DNA of 64,000 bases from Rothia dentocariosa ATCC 17931. Lineage in GTDB: Bacteria > Actinomycetota > Actinomycetes > Actinomycetales > Micrococcaceae. The first letter of the stretch is position 1, and every line of letters starts with the position of its first letter. This document shows, piece after piece, positions 1-8,165 of this stretch. The translations under genes and the position numbers were made by a program. Below the pieces are notes generated by a model. That model worked only from the letters and a program-made list of their open reading frames with translations. It was not told the origin of the DNA and ran no database searches. Where the stretch lies: positions 1,984,001 through 2,048,000 of the forward strand of contig NC_014643.1 of the NCBI RefSeq assembly GCF_000164695.2, read 5' to 3'.

Positions 1-197
1 TCACCTATAACCGATTCATCAAAATCAACCCGAACAACCTCGTGATGCCCCGTCGTTCCCGAGCATACAGACCGATAATCGGGGTTTTGGGTGTGCCCGC
101 CCGCATACCCGCATACGCTTGCTTTTACACCCTGGAACTGCCGAAAAACAGCGTCAATACACCAAAAACAACCGCCGCCAACAACCAAGCTTTTCAT
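1..197 (-). CDS. msrA: Peptide methionine (S)-S-oxide reductase MsrA, N-terminal part (runs off the left edge)
   Basis: The enzyme reduces methionine-S-sulfoxide in proteins and free methionine, and so repairs oxidative damage in the cytoplasm. Reading leftwards from ATG at 197, the first residues are MKSLVVGGGCFWCIDAVF, followed by VCGYAGGH and a TTGHHEVVRVDFDE stretch. GCFW carries the catalytic cysteine (Cys10), and GYAGG and the TGHHEVV segment are family signatures. Only about 65 codons are inside the window; the rest lies to the left, so the resolving cysteines cannot be inspected. A GAGG ribosome site sits just before the ATG. The gene is divergent from the Nif3-like gene at 332. The family call is secure. 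Confidence 0.9.
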   Translation of the reverse strand, partial: MKSLVVGGGCFWCIDAVFRQFQGVKASVCGYAGGHTQNPDYRSVCSGTTGHHEVVRVDFDESVIG

Positions 198-331
198 AAG
201 ACCTCTTCCACAGATAGATGTACATTCCTTTACAGCATAGCTGTATCAACTATTATTCCCCGTCCTACCCGAGGTCTGCTACGGGACGTGTAATAGCTCG
301 TATTTCTGCTGCTAGATGCCACAATAGAATC

Positions 332-1222
332 ATGACAACACCTACGCTATCCCACATTGTTGATACTTTTCATAGCCTGTATCCGCCGCACCTTGCCGCT
401 AGCTGGGATTCTTCCGGGCTAGTCTGCGGACGTTTACAGACCCGCGTTAAACATGTGCATTTTGCAGTTGATGCCATATCAGCAACCGCCCAAGAAGCCG
501 TAAATCTTGGGGTCGGTCTTCTTATCACTCACCACCCGCTTCTCTTGCGTGGTACCAGCTTCATACCCGACTCCGATTACAAAGGCAACGTGCTCCATAC
601 CCTCATTGAAGGCGGATGTGGCCTGCTCGGTGCGCACACCAATGCTGATGCCGCCGTCGCTGGTGTCAACGAGGCTCTCTGTGAAGCGCTTAATCTGCAA
701 GGATGTGAACCGCTGACTGATCAGCAGCAGCAAGAACTTGCGGGCAAGGAATATAGCGTTGGAACAGGTCGTGTAGGTGTTCTTACCCGCCCTCTTACCT
801 TGCAGGAACTCTCTGAAGAACTAGCTGCTGCTCTTCCTGCAACAGCGGGTGGGCTGCGCGTTGCGGGATCCCCACAAAAACTTATTCGCCGTGTTGCCCT
901 CTGCGGAGGCGCCGGTGACTCGTTGTTTGATGCCGTGCGGGCATCTGAAGCCGATGTCTATATCACTGCAGATTTACGGCATCACCCTGCCAGTGAGTTC
1001 CGGGAGCAAGAACTTGTACGAGGTACTGATACTGCACTCATCGACTGTTCGCATGCTGCAAGTGAATCTTTATGGTTAAATCGTGCTGCGGAACGTCTGC
1101 AAGAAACCCTAGCGGGCCAGGGATACAGTATTGAAATTTCGGTATCCTCGCTAAATACCGACCCCTGGGATTTTCATGTAAGCACTGGACAAACCATTGG
1201 TTCGGCAAGCACACCTCGCTAA
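332..1222 (+). CDS. Nif3-like dinuclear metal centre protein (YbgI family)
   Basis: A 296-residue member of the Nif3/YbgI family: hexameric proteins with a two-metal site, often annotated as GTP cyclohydrolase I type 2-like, whose cellular role is unsettled. Visible signatures are LLITHHPLLLRG near residue 67, GAHTNADAA near residue 100 and a C-terminal DLRHHPASE segment; these His/Asp clusters are the expected metal ligands. ATG 332 was chosen because homology begins at MTTPTLSHIVDTFHSLYPP. The open frame extends upstream to 218, but that part has no family resemblance and lies in the divergent promoter region shared with msrA. In other actinobacteria the gene often precedes a zinc-ribbon protein; that partner is not here. 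Confidence 0.88.
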   Translation: MTTPTLSHIVDTFHSLYPPHLAASWDSSGLVCGRLQTRVKHVHFAVDAISATAQEAVNLGVGLLITHHPLLLRGTSFIPDSDYKGNVLHTLIEGGCGLLGAHTNADAAVAGVNEALCEALNLQGCEPLTDQQQQELAGKEYSVGTGRVGVLTRPLTLQELSEELAAALPATAGGLRVAGSPQKLIRRVALCGGAGDSLFDAVRASEADVYITADLRHHPASEFREQELVRGTDTALIDCSHAASESLWLNRAAERLQETLAGQGYSIEISVSSLNTDPWDFHVSTGQTIGSASTPR

Positions 1223-1350
1223 AAATATTCAGAACAGCCCGACGGGACTTCTAAAATAAATGTGAGAAAAACTAATATTTTGCAACATGCATTACTATTT
1301 TTCCTGAATAGTATTTTGGTGATAATATGACGGTTATAAATAAGATATAA

Positions 1351-1389
1351 GTATGGCGTGCCCCCTATTCTCTTAGGAGCACGCCATAC
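1351..1389. terminator. Bidirectional terminator hairpin between the Nif3-like and SLH genes
   Basis: An 11-bp perfect inverted repeat (GTATGGCGTGC at 1351-1361, complement at 1379-1389) lies between two converging genes. T-containing sequence flanks both sides, so it can serve both strands. Confidence 0.75.
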
Positions 1390-1407
1390 TTATCTAGACT
1401 CTGATTA

Positions 1408-2166
1408 TTAGCGCTTCATATGTGCATAACGGTAAATAAACGCCGCCATTGCTTCACGTGAAATAGGCTCATAGGGATGGAAGGAACCATCCGACCACCC
1501 GGTTGTAATACCTGTGCTGCGAAGCCAGACAATCTCTTTATAGAAAGGCTCGTCTGGACTCAAATCCCAAAAAGGAGAAACCTCAGGTGCCTCAAACTGA
1601 GGGTTGCCCGCAAAGCGGTAGAAGAACGCTGCCATAGCGTTACGATCTACCAGGTCATGCGGGCGGAAAGTTCCATCAGACCAGCCAGTGGTAAGACCCT
1701 GCTGATGGAACCACACCATTTCCTTATACCACATATCGTTAGGAGAAACGTCTGTGAAAGGCGACTTTTCGGGAAGGTCAACTTGCGGGGAGCCTGCCAG
1801 GCGATAGAAATAAACAGCTATACCCGAACGCTCAATATAATCTTTCGGGTGATATGTGCTATCGGGGTAACCGATCGTGATCTTACGGTTAAAAAGCCAA
1901 GTAATCTCATTATAAAAAGTAGAAGATTCAGGAACGTCAATAAAACGTTTCTGAGGCGAAACGGTCTGCGGAGTTGCGTTACCTTCCACCTGATTTAAGG
2001 TCGAGAGATCTTCCTGTGCAACAACGGCAGGCTGCCTCTGAGAATCGGTGGTTTGGGGCTGCTGAGTCTCTGCAAAGACGGGGGTGCTAGGTGCAAGAGT
2101 AGCGCCAACTAGGGTAAGTGAGCATATAGTCGTGGGAGCTTTACGAAGTTTAAAAGTGAAAGACAT
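1408..2166 (-). CDS. Small secreted protein with three SLH-like repeats
   Basis: About 252 residues. The N-terminus (MSFTFKLRKA, a hydrophobic run, then PSTPVFA) is a Sec-type signal peptide with probable cleavage after VFA. A Gln/Thr/Pro-rich linker follows, then three repeats of about 55 residues on the pattern F-x-DV-x-FY-x-EI-x-W-x-ITTGW-x-DG-x-F-x-P-x-R-x-AMAAFFYR-x-AG. This is the actinobacterial form of the S-layer homology domain, which binds cell-wall polysaccharide. No other domain is present, so it is essentially a secreted wall-binding module; the function is inferred only. The same repeats occur on the GH25 enzyme at 23688-25163. Two further ATGs lie just upstream at 2178 and 2181, so the exact start is uncertain. 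Confidence 0.8.
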   Translation of the reverse strand: MSFTFKLRKAPTTICSLTLVGATLAPSTPVFAETQQPQTTDSQRQPAVVAQEDLSTLNQVEGNATPQTVSPQKRFIDVPESSTFYNEITWLFNRKITIGYPDSTYHPKDYIERSGIAVYFYRLAGSPQVDLPEKSPFTDVSPNDMWYKEMVWFHQQGLTTGWSDGTFRPHDLVDRNAMAAFFYRFAGNPQFEAPEVSPFWDLSPDEPFYKEIVWLRSTGITTGWSDGSFHPYEPISREAMAAFIYRYAHMKR

Positions 2167-2439
2167 ACAATAATCCATCATGGTTAGTGCGATATGACTC
2201 CCTATAATGTACCAGGGATGTCATATACGGTAAAGGATCTTCGAAGATATTTATAAAACTGTTATAAATCTTGTGGGAAAATTCTCTGGACACATTCTTA
2301 GAAAATGTGCCGAGTATACAGAACCTATTTCCTCTACACTTCGAAATTAGAATATAACAGTTCTTTCTTTAGGGTGTTGATAGCGGGAGAATTCTCGTAG
2401 ATACCAGAAGGGTACACGCTATATTCATACCTGAAAACT

Positions 2440-3225
2440 CTATTCACGGATAATAAGGGTCAGTGTTCCTGCTTTCTTAGGTGTCGGTAATGTACATTCA
2501 AGCTCCCAATCGCGGTCAAGCGCCTCCAAGAATTCTGAAATGCCTGCTGTACCTTCAAAAGGTTGCTCAGCAAGGGCATGAGTGATCACGTAGCGAGCTA
2601 ACTTTCCGCGATAATGCTTTGCCATGTGGGAGACAACCTTGCGTGAACCATCTGCTGCAACGCGTTCAACACGGACCGCTAATGTCTGGGCTGACGGCGA
2701 TACCCACGATTTTGCGTAAGCGCTGGAGCGGCAGTCAAGAATGAGCTGCCCCTGCGCGTATGCGGTCAAAGCATTCCCCAAAACTCCGCGCCAATATGTA
2801 GCCAGAGTACCTATAGCGCCAAGCTTGGTTCCCATAGACAGCCGATACGCAGGAATATGATCCTCAAGTTGCACCACACCCCATAAAGCAGATGAAATAA
2901 GAACGGACTTCTGAGCCAACTCCCGTTCATCGGGGGAGAAACTGGCGTAATCCAGCGCCTCAAAGAGCACGCCCGTATAGACTTTAGCCGCCGGATGAGC
3001 AGGTTCCTCCACTAACCGCGTGTTTCGTTCAATCTCCGCCGTGAGTGAGGCACCCACCCCGAGGACATCTAGAGCGTCTTCCTGAGCGGAAACTCGCATG
3101 AGTTCTTCCAGCACATCTTCACGTTCGGTTGTGAGCTCTGGAAACGATAACTCGGCAAGATTAACTGGTGCGTGTGTGCGAGGCGCAGGGGTCTTACCCT
3201 CAGAAGGAGGCAGAAGAATCAGCAT
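2440..3225 (-). CDS. yaaA: Peroxide stress protein YaaA (DUF328 family)
   Basis: A 261-residue protein of the YaaA/DUF328 family. In E. coli YaaA limits free intracellular iron and oxidative DNA damage during peroxide stress. The start MLILLPPSEGKTP is the classical family N-terminus and fixes the start at 3225. LISSALWGV and a C-terminal HMAKHYRGKLARY are further family signatures. The open frame continues upstream to 3378, but that part overlaps the RNase P RNA gene and is not protein-like. It is transcribed divergently from rnpB. MsrA at the left edge is another oxidative-stress gene in this neighbourhood, although the two are not an operon. Confidence 0.9.
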   Translation of the reverse strand: MLILLPPSEGKTPAPRTHAPVNLAELSFPELTTEREDVLEELMRVSAQEDALDVLGVGASLTAEIERNTRLVEEPAHPAAKVYTGVLFEALDYASFSPDERELAQKSVLISSALWGVVQLEDHIPAYRLSMGTKLGAIGTLATYWRGVLGNALTAYAQGQLILDCRSSAYAKSWVSPSAQTLAVRVERVAADGSRKVVSHMAKHYRGKLARYVITHALAEQPFEGTAGISEFLEALDRDWELECTLPTPKKAGTLTLIIRE

Positions 3226-3272
3226 GCTTCTTATTCTACCGGGCAGAAATAGAGCAGCGATAATAACTCCGC

Positions 3273-3278
3273 TAGAAT
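3273..3278 (+). promoter_or_regulatory. Probable -10 box of rnpB
   Basis: TAGAAT lies 8 bases before the first base pair of the RNase P P1 helix. No clear -35 box is visible. Confidence 0.5.
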
Positions 3279-3286
3279 AGAAGGCT

Positions 3287-3680
3287 GAAGCAGGGTGCCT
3301 GGGCAATCGCGAGATACCTCTTCTGAGGGGTATGTCGAGGAAAGTCCGGGCTCCACAGCACAGCATGGTGGATAACATCCACTCGGGGTAACTCGCAGGC
3401 TAGTGCCACAGAAAGTAAACCGCCTCATCGAGGTAAGGGTGAAAGGGTGGTGTAAGAGACCACCAGTGGGCGCGGTGACGTGCCCAGCTAGGTAAACCCC
3501 ATGCGGAGCAAGGCCAAACAGAACACGCCATGATAGGGTAGTGCGCCCGAGCCAGCGGCGCGTGTTCGGGTAGGCCGCTTGACGCTTATGGCAACATAAG
3601 CCCTAGATAGATGATTGCCTCAGGTACAGAGCTTTCATCGGTACCGATGACAGAACCCGGCTTATAGGGCACCCTGCTTC
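3287..3680 (+). ncRNA. rnpB: RNase P RNA, bacterial class A
   Basis: This is the catalytic RNA of RNase P, which matures tRNA 5' ends. Its ends are defined by the P1 helix: GAAGCAGGGTGCC at 3287-3299 pairs perfectly with GGCACCCTGCTTC at 3668-3680. Internally it has the universal segments GAGGAAAGTCCGGGCTCC (about 3338), AGGGTGAAAGGGTG (about 3436), GGTAAACCCC, AGCAAGGCCAAACAG, AGATGATTGCC and ACAGAACCCGGCTTAT. About 394 nt is normal for an actinobacterial type A RNA. It lies divergent from yaaA and is followed by a strong hairpin at 3701-3744. Confidence 0.97.
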
Positions 3681-3700
3681 TCATGACGCTCGTATACAAC

Positions 3701-3744
3701 ACCGGTGCGCCTAATTCTGTGTATCAAGAATCAGGCGCACCGGT
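3701..3744. terminator. Terminator hairpin between rnpB and def
   Basis: An 18-bp stem with one mismatch (ACCGGTGCGCCTAATTCT against AGAATCAGGCGCACCGGT) around an 8-nt loop, between converging rnpB and def. It probably works in both directions. Confidence 0.75.
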
Positions 3745-3765
3745 AGTGTAGATGATTTTATGTAT

Positions 3766-4338
3766 TTAATGTCCAAACGGGTCAGGATCTACGCCGGGCA
3801 TCCAACTATTGTCCTCAACAGTCCAGCCTTCGCGTTTAACAACTTTCTTCATGCGAGAAGTCCATTTTTTATTAAGACGATTCACATATAGTTTTCCATC
3901 AAGATGGTCGGTCTCGTGCTGCATACAGCGGGCAAACCAACCAGTTGCCTCAAACCTGAGCGGATTGCCTTCGACATCAAATCCATTGACAGTAACCCAC
4001 TCAGCACGTTTGAGAGGAAAACCGTAGCCCGGGAACGAAAGACACCCTTCTTCTTCGTCATGAGGGTCGGGCTCTGCAGCGGACACCTTGCCGAGAGTTA
4101 GCCTGGGATTAACGATGCACCCGCGGGCAGGAACACCATCTTCATTTTCCATCTGGTAGGTAAAAACTCGTAAACCTACCCCGATTTGAGGAGCCGCGAG
4201 ACCCACTCCGTGGGCTGCGTCCATGGTTTCATACATATCAGTGACAAGAGCCTTGAACTCATCGTCAAAAGCCGTGACCGGAGCAGCCGGGCGGTGTAAA
4301 ACGGGATTGCCATAAATAACAACAGGGCGAATAGCCAC
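3766..4338 (-). CDS. def: Peptide deformylase
   Basis: Removes the formyl group from the initiator methionine of nascent proteins; a metal-dependent cytoplasmic enzyme. The 190-residue product has the three family motifs in order: GVGLAAPQIG, EEGCLSFPG (the Cys metal ligand) and MQHETDHLDG (the HExxH metal site with catalytic Glu). GTG 4338 is preferred: AAGGA lies 7 bases upstream and homology begins at AIRPVVIYGNPVL. The open frame runs 27 codons further upstream without family similarity. The gene follows the acyl-CoA dehydrogenase by 61 bp on the same strand and may be cotranscribed with it. Confidence 0.95.
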   Translation of the reverse strand: MAIRPVVIYGNPVLHRPAAPVTAFDDEFKALVTDMYETMDAAHGVGLAAPQIGVGLRVFTYQMENEDGVPARGCIVNPRLTLGKVSAAEPDPHDEEEGCLSFPGYGFPLKRAEWVTVNGFDVEGNPLRFEATGWFARCMQHETDHLDGKLYVNRLNKKWTSRMKKVVKREGWTVEDNSWMPGVDPDPFGH

Positions 4339-4399
4339 AGATAAATCCTTCGTTCTCGAAATCACAAGGTAAAGAGCTATTGATAGAGTATATTGGCGT

Positions 4400-5560
4400 C
4401 TACTCAGCGAGTAGGTCAAATCCTATGCTATCGCGCAGAAGCTCGTTTGTACCCCCAAAAATAGGCAGTAGCCGTGCCGCGAGGAACGCTTGGGCTACAG
4501 GATGCTCATTAATATAGCCATAGCCGCCGAAAAGCTGCAGACACCGATCGGTAATTGTGCAGGCTTTTTCAGAGGCAAAGACCTTGGCTTTAGCGGCGTC
4601 CTCAGCGGTAAGCTCCCCAGCGTTAAAAGCCGCTATAGCGCGTGCCACGTAGAGTTCGGAAAGTTCTGTATTCATGAGAGCATTAGCTAGTTCAAAACGG
4701 GTATTCTGAAAATCTGCCACACGAGACCCAAAAACCTTACGTTCTTTTACATACTCTAGTGTGGCGTTGAGAGTAGTCCTGCTGATGACCGCGGATGCAG
4801 CGGCAATCGCTAAGCGCGCTTGGGGCAGATGTTGTTTAATATAGGTCAAGCCTTGACCAAGCTCACCGATAAGGTTCTCAGCGGGAACACGTACATTCTC
4901 GAAGAATAGCTCGGCAGTATCTGAGGCCCGAATACCCATCTTGTCGAGCTGCCGTCCCGGGGTGTAACCTTCAGATTTTTCGACAAAAAAGAGGGAGAAT
5001 GAATCCTCAGAAGCACGTTCAGAGGAACCATCGGTGCGGGCCAACACGAGGGCTGCATCCCCCGAAATACCAGAGCCGATAAAAGTCTTCTGCCCGTTGA
5101 GAAGGTAAGAGTCCCCATCGCGCACTGCGGATGTGCGGCATGCCCGCAGATCGGAGCCTGCGCCTGGTTCTGTAAACGCGCATGAGGACACAAGGTCACC
5201 GCTTACCATTTGGGGCAGCCAACGTTCCTTTTGCTCATGTGTACCGTATGCGAGTAAATAGGGGAGCACCAGATCCTGTTGAAGATGCACTGCGAGCGCA
5301 AACCCATATCCTCCAACGGTTGCGAGTTCTTGGGTTAGAACTAATTGATACTCGTAATCGGACAGCTGAGCTCCGCCAAATTCTTCGGGGACAGCAAGTC
5401 CTAATACTCCTGCTTCTCCGGCGGCTTGCCATACTGAGCGAGGCATAATATGTGCTTGTTCCCATTCGGGGTAGTGAGGGGTTATTTCGTGTGCCACGAA
5501 TTCACGGACTGCTTCTCGGAACAGCTCATGGTCTTCAGAAAATGTCAGAGTTGATTGCAC
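4400..5560 (-). CDS. Acyl-CoA dehydrogenase
   Basis: FAD-dependent alpha,beta-dehydrogenation of an acyl-CoA thioester (beta-oxidation or branched-chain amino-acid breakdown); the substrate cannot be told from sequence. The 386-residue product has the full family layout: an N-terminal helical domain, the FAD/substrate segment SSCAFTEPGAGSDL, the middle beta domain with GQKTFIGSG and DKMGIRASDTAEL, and the C-terminal helical domain ending LQLFGGYGYINEHPVAQAF, a family signature. GTG 5560 is preferred because AGGAAAGGA sits 7 bases upstream; an in-frame ATG lies at 5593. No other fatty-acid degradation genes are nearby, so it may be a stand-alone catabolic enzyme. Confidence 0.9.
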   Translation of the reverse strand: MQSTLTFSEDHELFREAVREFVAHEITPHYPEWEQAHIMPRSVWQAAGEAGVLGLAVPEEFGGAQLSDYEYQLVLTQELATVGGYGFALAVHLQQDLVLPYLLAYGTHEQKERWLPQMVSGDLVSSCAFTEPGAGSDLRACRTSAVRDGDSYLLNGQKTFIGSGISGDAALVLARTDGSSERASEDSFSLFFVEKSEGYTPGRQLDKMGIRASDTAELFFENVRVPAENLIGELGQGLTYIKQHLPQARLAIAAASAVISRTTLNATLEYVKERKVFGSRVADFQNTRFELANALMNTELSELYVARAIAAFNAGELTAEDAAKAKVFASEKACTITDRCLQLFGGYGYINEHPVAQAFLAARLLPIFGGTNELLRDSIGFDLLAE

Positions 5561-5658
5561 AGAAAATCCTCTTTCCTCAGGGGAATAAAACATATAAAGT
5601 CTAGTAGGTAAAGCTATAGGGTCGCTATGGGGATTACCATAACGACCCTAGTGACGGG

Positions 5659-5731
5659 GTGATCGACGGGGGTTGAACCCGCGACCTCCTGGACCACAAC
5701 CAGGCGCTCTGCCAACTGAGCTACGACCACC
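5659..5731 (-). tRNA. tRNA-His (GTG)
   Basis: A cloverleaf can be drawn on the minus strand. The acceptor stem GTGGTCG pairs with CGATCAC, with the extra G-1 facing C73 that is typical of tRNA-His. The D-arm contains TAGCTCAGTTGGCAGAGC, the anticodon loop is TTGTGGT (anticodon GTG) in a CCTGG/CCAGG stem, and the T-arm contains GGGTTCAACCC. Confidence 0.95.
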
Positions 5732-5863
5732 ATGTGCATCATGCGGTTTCCCGCGCGATTGCAACGGATACTACTCTACATGAGTTCGATAACTTGTGAC
5801 AAATCAATTCAAGGTGATACGCGGCACGCTATATGCGGTTTTTAGAAGTTGTGATGTTGAATT

Positions 5864-6526
5864 CTAGAAGGGTGCCATTTCAGATATTTGATCGCTTTGT
5901 TTCTCATACTCAAAACTATTTGTAGGTTCTGAAGATTGTTGAACAGTCTGGTGCGTATCTGTAGATGCTGGAACAGTGTTTTTGGGTTGTGAAAATTCCC
6001 GTTGAGGTGAAGATGCTGTTCCTCGTGGTCCAGTTTCTTGAAGGGCGCGGTTTGGGTATTGCTGTGTACTCGATGGTTGTTGGGGAGCGGCATGGCCGTC
6101 CTGCGATATATCCTTCTGAACCGGGTTTGTTGTGTCATCCTGAGTGTGGGATTGCGTGCCGCTGTGCTCTACAGCGCGTGAGAATGTGCTGGTGCCGAAG
6201 GTAAGGTCAAGACCGATACTGCTGGCATCAACTTCGACAGATGCACCTTGAGAACCGTCTTCGCGCTGCCACTGTTGTGTGCGAACGCGCCCGGTGAGGA
6301 GTACGGGACTTCCCACTGTGAGGGAGGCGGCAATATTTTGTGCCAGCTTGCGGTAGGCGCAGACAGTGTACCAGCTTGTTTGTCCCTCGCGCCAGGAGTT
6401 TGTTGCTGAGTCAAACCAGCGTGGCGTGCTTGCCAACCTAAAATTGACGACTGGAATTCCGGTCGGAAGTGTGCGTAGCTGTGGGGCGGTTGCGGTAAAC
6501 CCGCGTAGGATAACGGTATCAGCCAT
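5864..6526 (-). CDS. ssb: Single-stranded DNA-binding protein
   Basis: An OB-fold protein that coats single-stranded DNA in replication, repair and recombination. The first 110 or so residues form the OB domain (MADTVILRGF, PVVNFRLASTPRW, SWYTVCAYRKLAQNIAAS, GSPVLLTGRVRTQQW). A low-complexity Gln/Ser/Thr/Pro-rich tail follows and ends EMAPF, a variant of the acidic DDIPF-type partner-binding tip. ATG 6526 has GGGAG 8 bases upstream. It stands alone, not beside rpsF/rpsR, and its sequence diverges from the canonical replicative SSB. It may therefore be a second SSB paralogue, perhaps used in DNA uptake or repair; that role is inference. Confidence 0.88.
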   Translation of the reverse strand: MADTVILRGFTATAPQLRTLPTGIPVVNFRLASTPRWFDSATNSWREGQTSWYTVCAYRKLAQNIAASLTVGSPVLLTGRVRTQQWQREDGSQGASVEVDASSIGLDLTFGTSTFSRAVEHSGTQSHTQDDTTNPVQKDISQDGHAAPQQPSSTQQYPNRALQETGPRGTASSPQREFSQPKNTVPASTDTHQTVQQSSEPTNSFEYEKQSDQISEMAPF

Positions 6527-6910
6527 GATAGAGCTCCCTGAAATGTTAGGTGGTGTGTTAATTAGATAATGTGCATCCCCTGTCAAAGTGGGGCACGGTT
6601 TTTCTAGTGTGCCTCAATGTAGTGTGATAAAGAGAGCGTTGTATGTGCACCTGTGGATAGCCTATCTGAACGGGACAAGAATTCTGATCCTGTGGATAGA
6701 CAGGAGAGGCGGGGAACTTCTGATACGTGTCACAATATTGGTAAAGAAAACCCCTTACCTCTGGATTTCTTTCTAGCTCTATAAACCCCTATCCTTGTAG
6801 TGCAATACCGGTGAATTCGGTTTTAGCATGAGATTTTTTCTCATTCGTAAGCTTTATGAGCGCGCTAAATCTAACAGCATATCTATGCCGCAGACGTACT
6901 GGAGAACATC
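6527..6910. other. Intergenic region between divergent ssb and nuclease genes
   Basis: 384 bp with no convincing gene. It must hold both divergent promoters. CTGTGGATAG occurs twice (6651-6660 and 6690-6699), each one base away from a DnaA-box core, but no cluster or AT-rich unwinding region supports an origin. Confidence 0.5.
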
Positions 6911-7816
6911 GTGACAAAGTCTAAAAGGCCTCCTACGCCGAATCTTCGCGATTTTAAGAAGATTGCCGATGTAGACCCGCGCAAGATTTTGCCTCCAGAT
7001 ATGGATCCTAAGAACAAGCGTTTTCTCTATACTGCTTTGGCTATTCTTGTGATCATCGTGCTGATTATTGCCGTTATCTATATTGGGCGGCATAGCCAAG
7101 GCGGGCTGTTGGGTAACCCTAGTGCCTCATCTTCTGCTACAGGGGACGGCGAAGAGCAAAACGTCAAAACTGAGTCTCTGGAAGAGGTCAGGAACCCGCA
7201 TGATGCGGTTGATCCAGCCACAGCATATGCACCTAACTTATCGACGGCGAAGAAGGAGCTTGCTACCCTGCCTGTGAAAGAGCGGGCATCAAAAGCCGGA
7301 TATACGCGTGAGCAATTTGGTGCTGCCTGGGACGATGTCGATCATAATGGATGTAATACTCGTGATGATATTTTGCGTCGTGATTTAACAAATATTCGTT
7401 TCAAAGCGGGAACTCGTGCTTGCACCGTACAAACCGGAACTCTTGACGATCCTTATACCGGCAGGACAATCGAATTTAAACGAGGTAAGAAGTCTTCAAG
7501 TGCCGTTCAGATCGACCATGTGGTGGCGCTTTCGAATGCGTGGCAGACCGGGGCTCAAGATATTGGCGAGGAAAAACGTCGTGAGCTCGCGAACGACCCC
7601 GAGAACCTGGTAGCAGCAGACGGGCCCGCAAATATGCAGAAATCTGATGCCGATGCTTCTGATTGGCTTCCTGGCAATACGGCCTACCGATGCACATATG
7701 TGGCGCGGCAGGTGCATGTAAAAGCAAAATATCAGCTATGGGTCACTGCCGATGAAAAACGCGCTATGGAGAACGTGCTGAATTCGTGTAAAGATACGAA
7801 CCCTGTGAAGAAATAA
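6911..7816 (+). CDS. Membrane-anchored HNH-type endonuclease (DUF1524 family)
   Basis: 301 residues from a GTG start with GGAGA upstream. Residues 1-36 are basic and cytoplasmic, 38-58 form one transmembrane helix, 65-100 are a Ser/Glu linker, and about 115-298 form a DUF1524/GmrSD-like nuclease domain. The active-site signature is IDHVVALSNAW (Asp202-His203), followed by an NDPENLVA motif with the metal-coordinating Asn region. Four cysteines (about 148, 171, 246 and 295) could form two disulfides, consistent with an extracytoplasmic domain. Related actinobacterial proteins are annotated as secreted HNH nucleases; the substrate here is probably extracellular DNA (inference). It is divergent from ssb and followed by a strong terminator. 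Confidence 0.82.
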   Translation: MTKSKRPPTPNLRDFKKIADVDPRKILPPDMDPKNKRFLYTALAILVIIVLIIAVIYIGRHSQGGLLGNPSASSSATGDGEEQNVKTESLEEVRNPHDAVDPATAYAPNLSTAKKELATLPVKERASKAGYTREQFGAAWDDVDHNGCNTRDDILRRDLTNIRFKAGTRACTVQTGTLDDPYTGRTIEFKRGKKSSSAVQIDHVVALSNAWQTGAQDIGEEKRRELANDPENLVAADGPANMQKSDADASDWLPGNTAYRCTYVARQVHVKAKYQLWVTADEKRAMENVLNSCKDTNPVKK

Positions 7817-7871
7817 CGGTACACACCCGTTTGCAAGAATGCACAGGTGGTTACGGGGTTATCGGTACAAG

Positions 7872-7912
7872 CACGAGCGCCGCTCCCTCAATCTGAGGGA
7901 ACGGCGCTCGTG
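7872..7912. terminator. Terminator after the DUF1524 nuclease and tRNA-Arg
   Basis: An 18-bp stem with one mismatch (CACGAGCGCCGCTCCCTC against GAGGGAACGGCGCTCGTG) with a 5-nt loop. It lies between the nuclease gene and the converging tRNA-Arg gene. Confidence 0.75.
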
Positions 7913-7920
7913 TGTACGGG

Positions 7921-7993
7921 TACCCCAGGAGGGAATCGAACCCCCGACCAAGAGATTAGAAGGCTCCTGCTCTATCCTCTGAGCTACTGAGGC
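7921..7993 (-). tRNA. tRNA-Arg (TCT)
   Basis: On the minus strand: GCCTCAG acceptor, TAGCTCAGAGGATAGAGC D-arm, anticodon loop CTTCTAA (anticodon TCT) and T-arm GGGGGTTCGATTCCC. The last acceptor pair is G-T; CCA is not fully encoded. Confidence 0.93.
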
Positions 7994-8165
7994 ATGCATT
8001 TCACTGTCTTCGATATCGGTGTGAAATACATTTATAGAGTACACCGAAAAGTCACATTATGGTAAACGAACTCGAAAAATGACACAAATTTATGGAAAAA
8101 ATCCTGAATCGCCATAGCATGGTTCCGCGCCATGACAGGGGTTTACGCTCAAGTGTCCGCCGAGC

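Noticed and set aside
3226..3378. Upstream extension of the yaaA frame
   Set aside because: It overlaps the RNase P RNA gene and lacks family similarity; the conserved MLILLPPSEGK start is at 3225.
6651..6699. Two DnaA-box-like CTGTGGATAG sequences, with more TGTGGATAA/TTATCCAC copies near 14580 and 16748
   Set aside because: Each is one base off or isolated; no dense cluster, no dnaA/dnaN genes and no AT-rich unwinding element, so not an origin.
5659..7993. Prophage or island integrated at tRNA-His or tRNA-Arg
   Set aside because: No integrase or direct repeat of the tRNA ends was found; the genes between are housekeeping-like.
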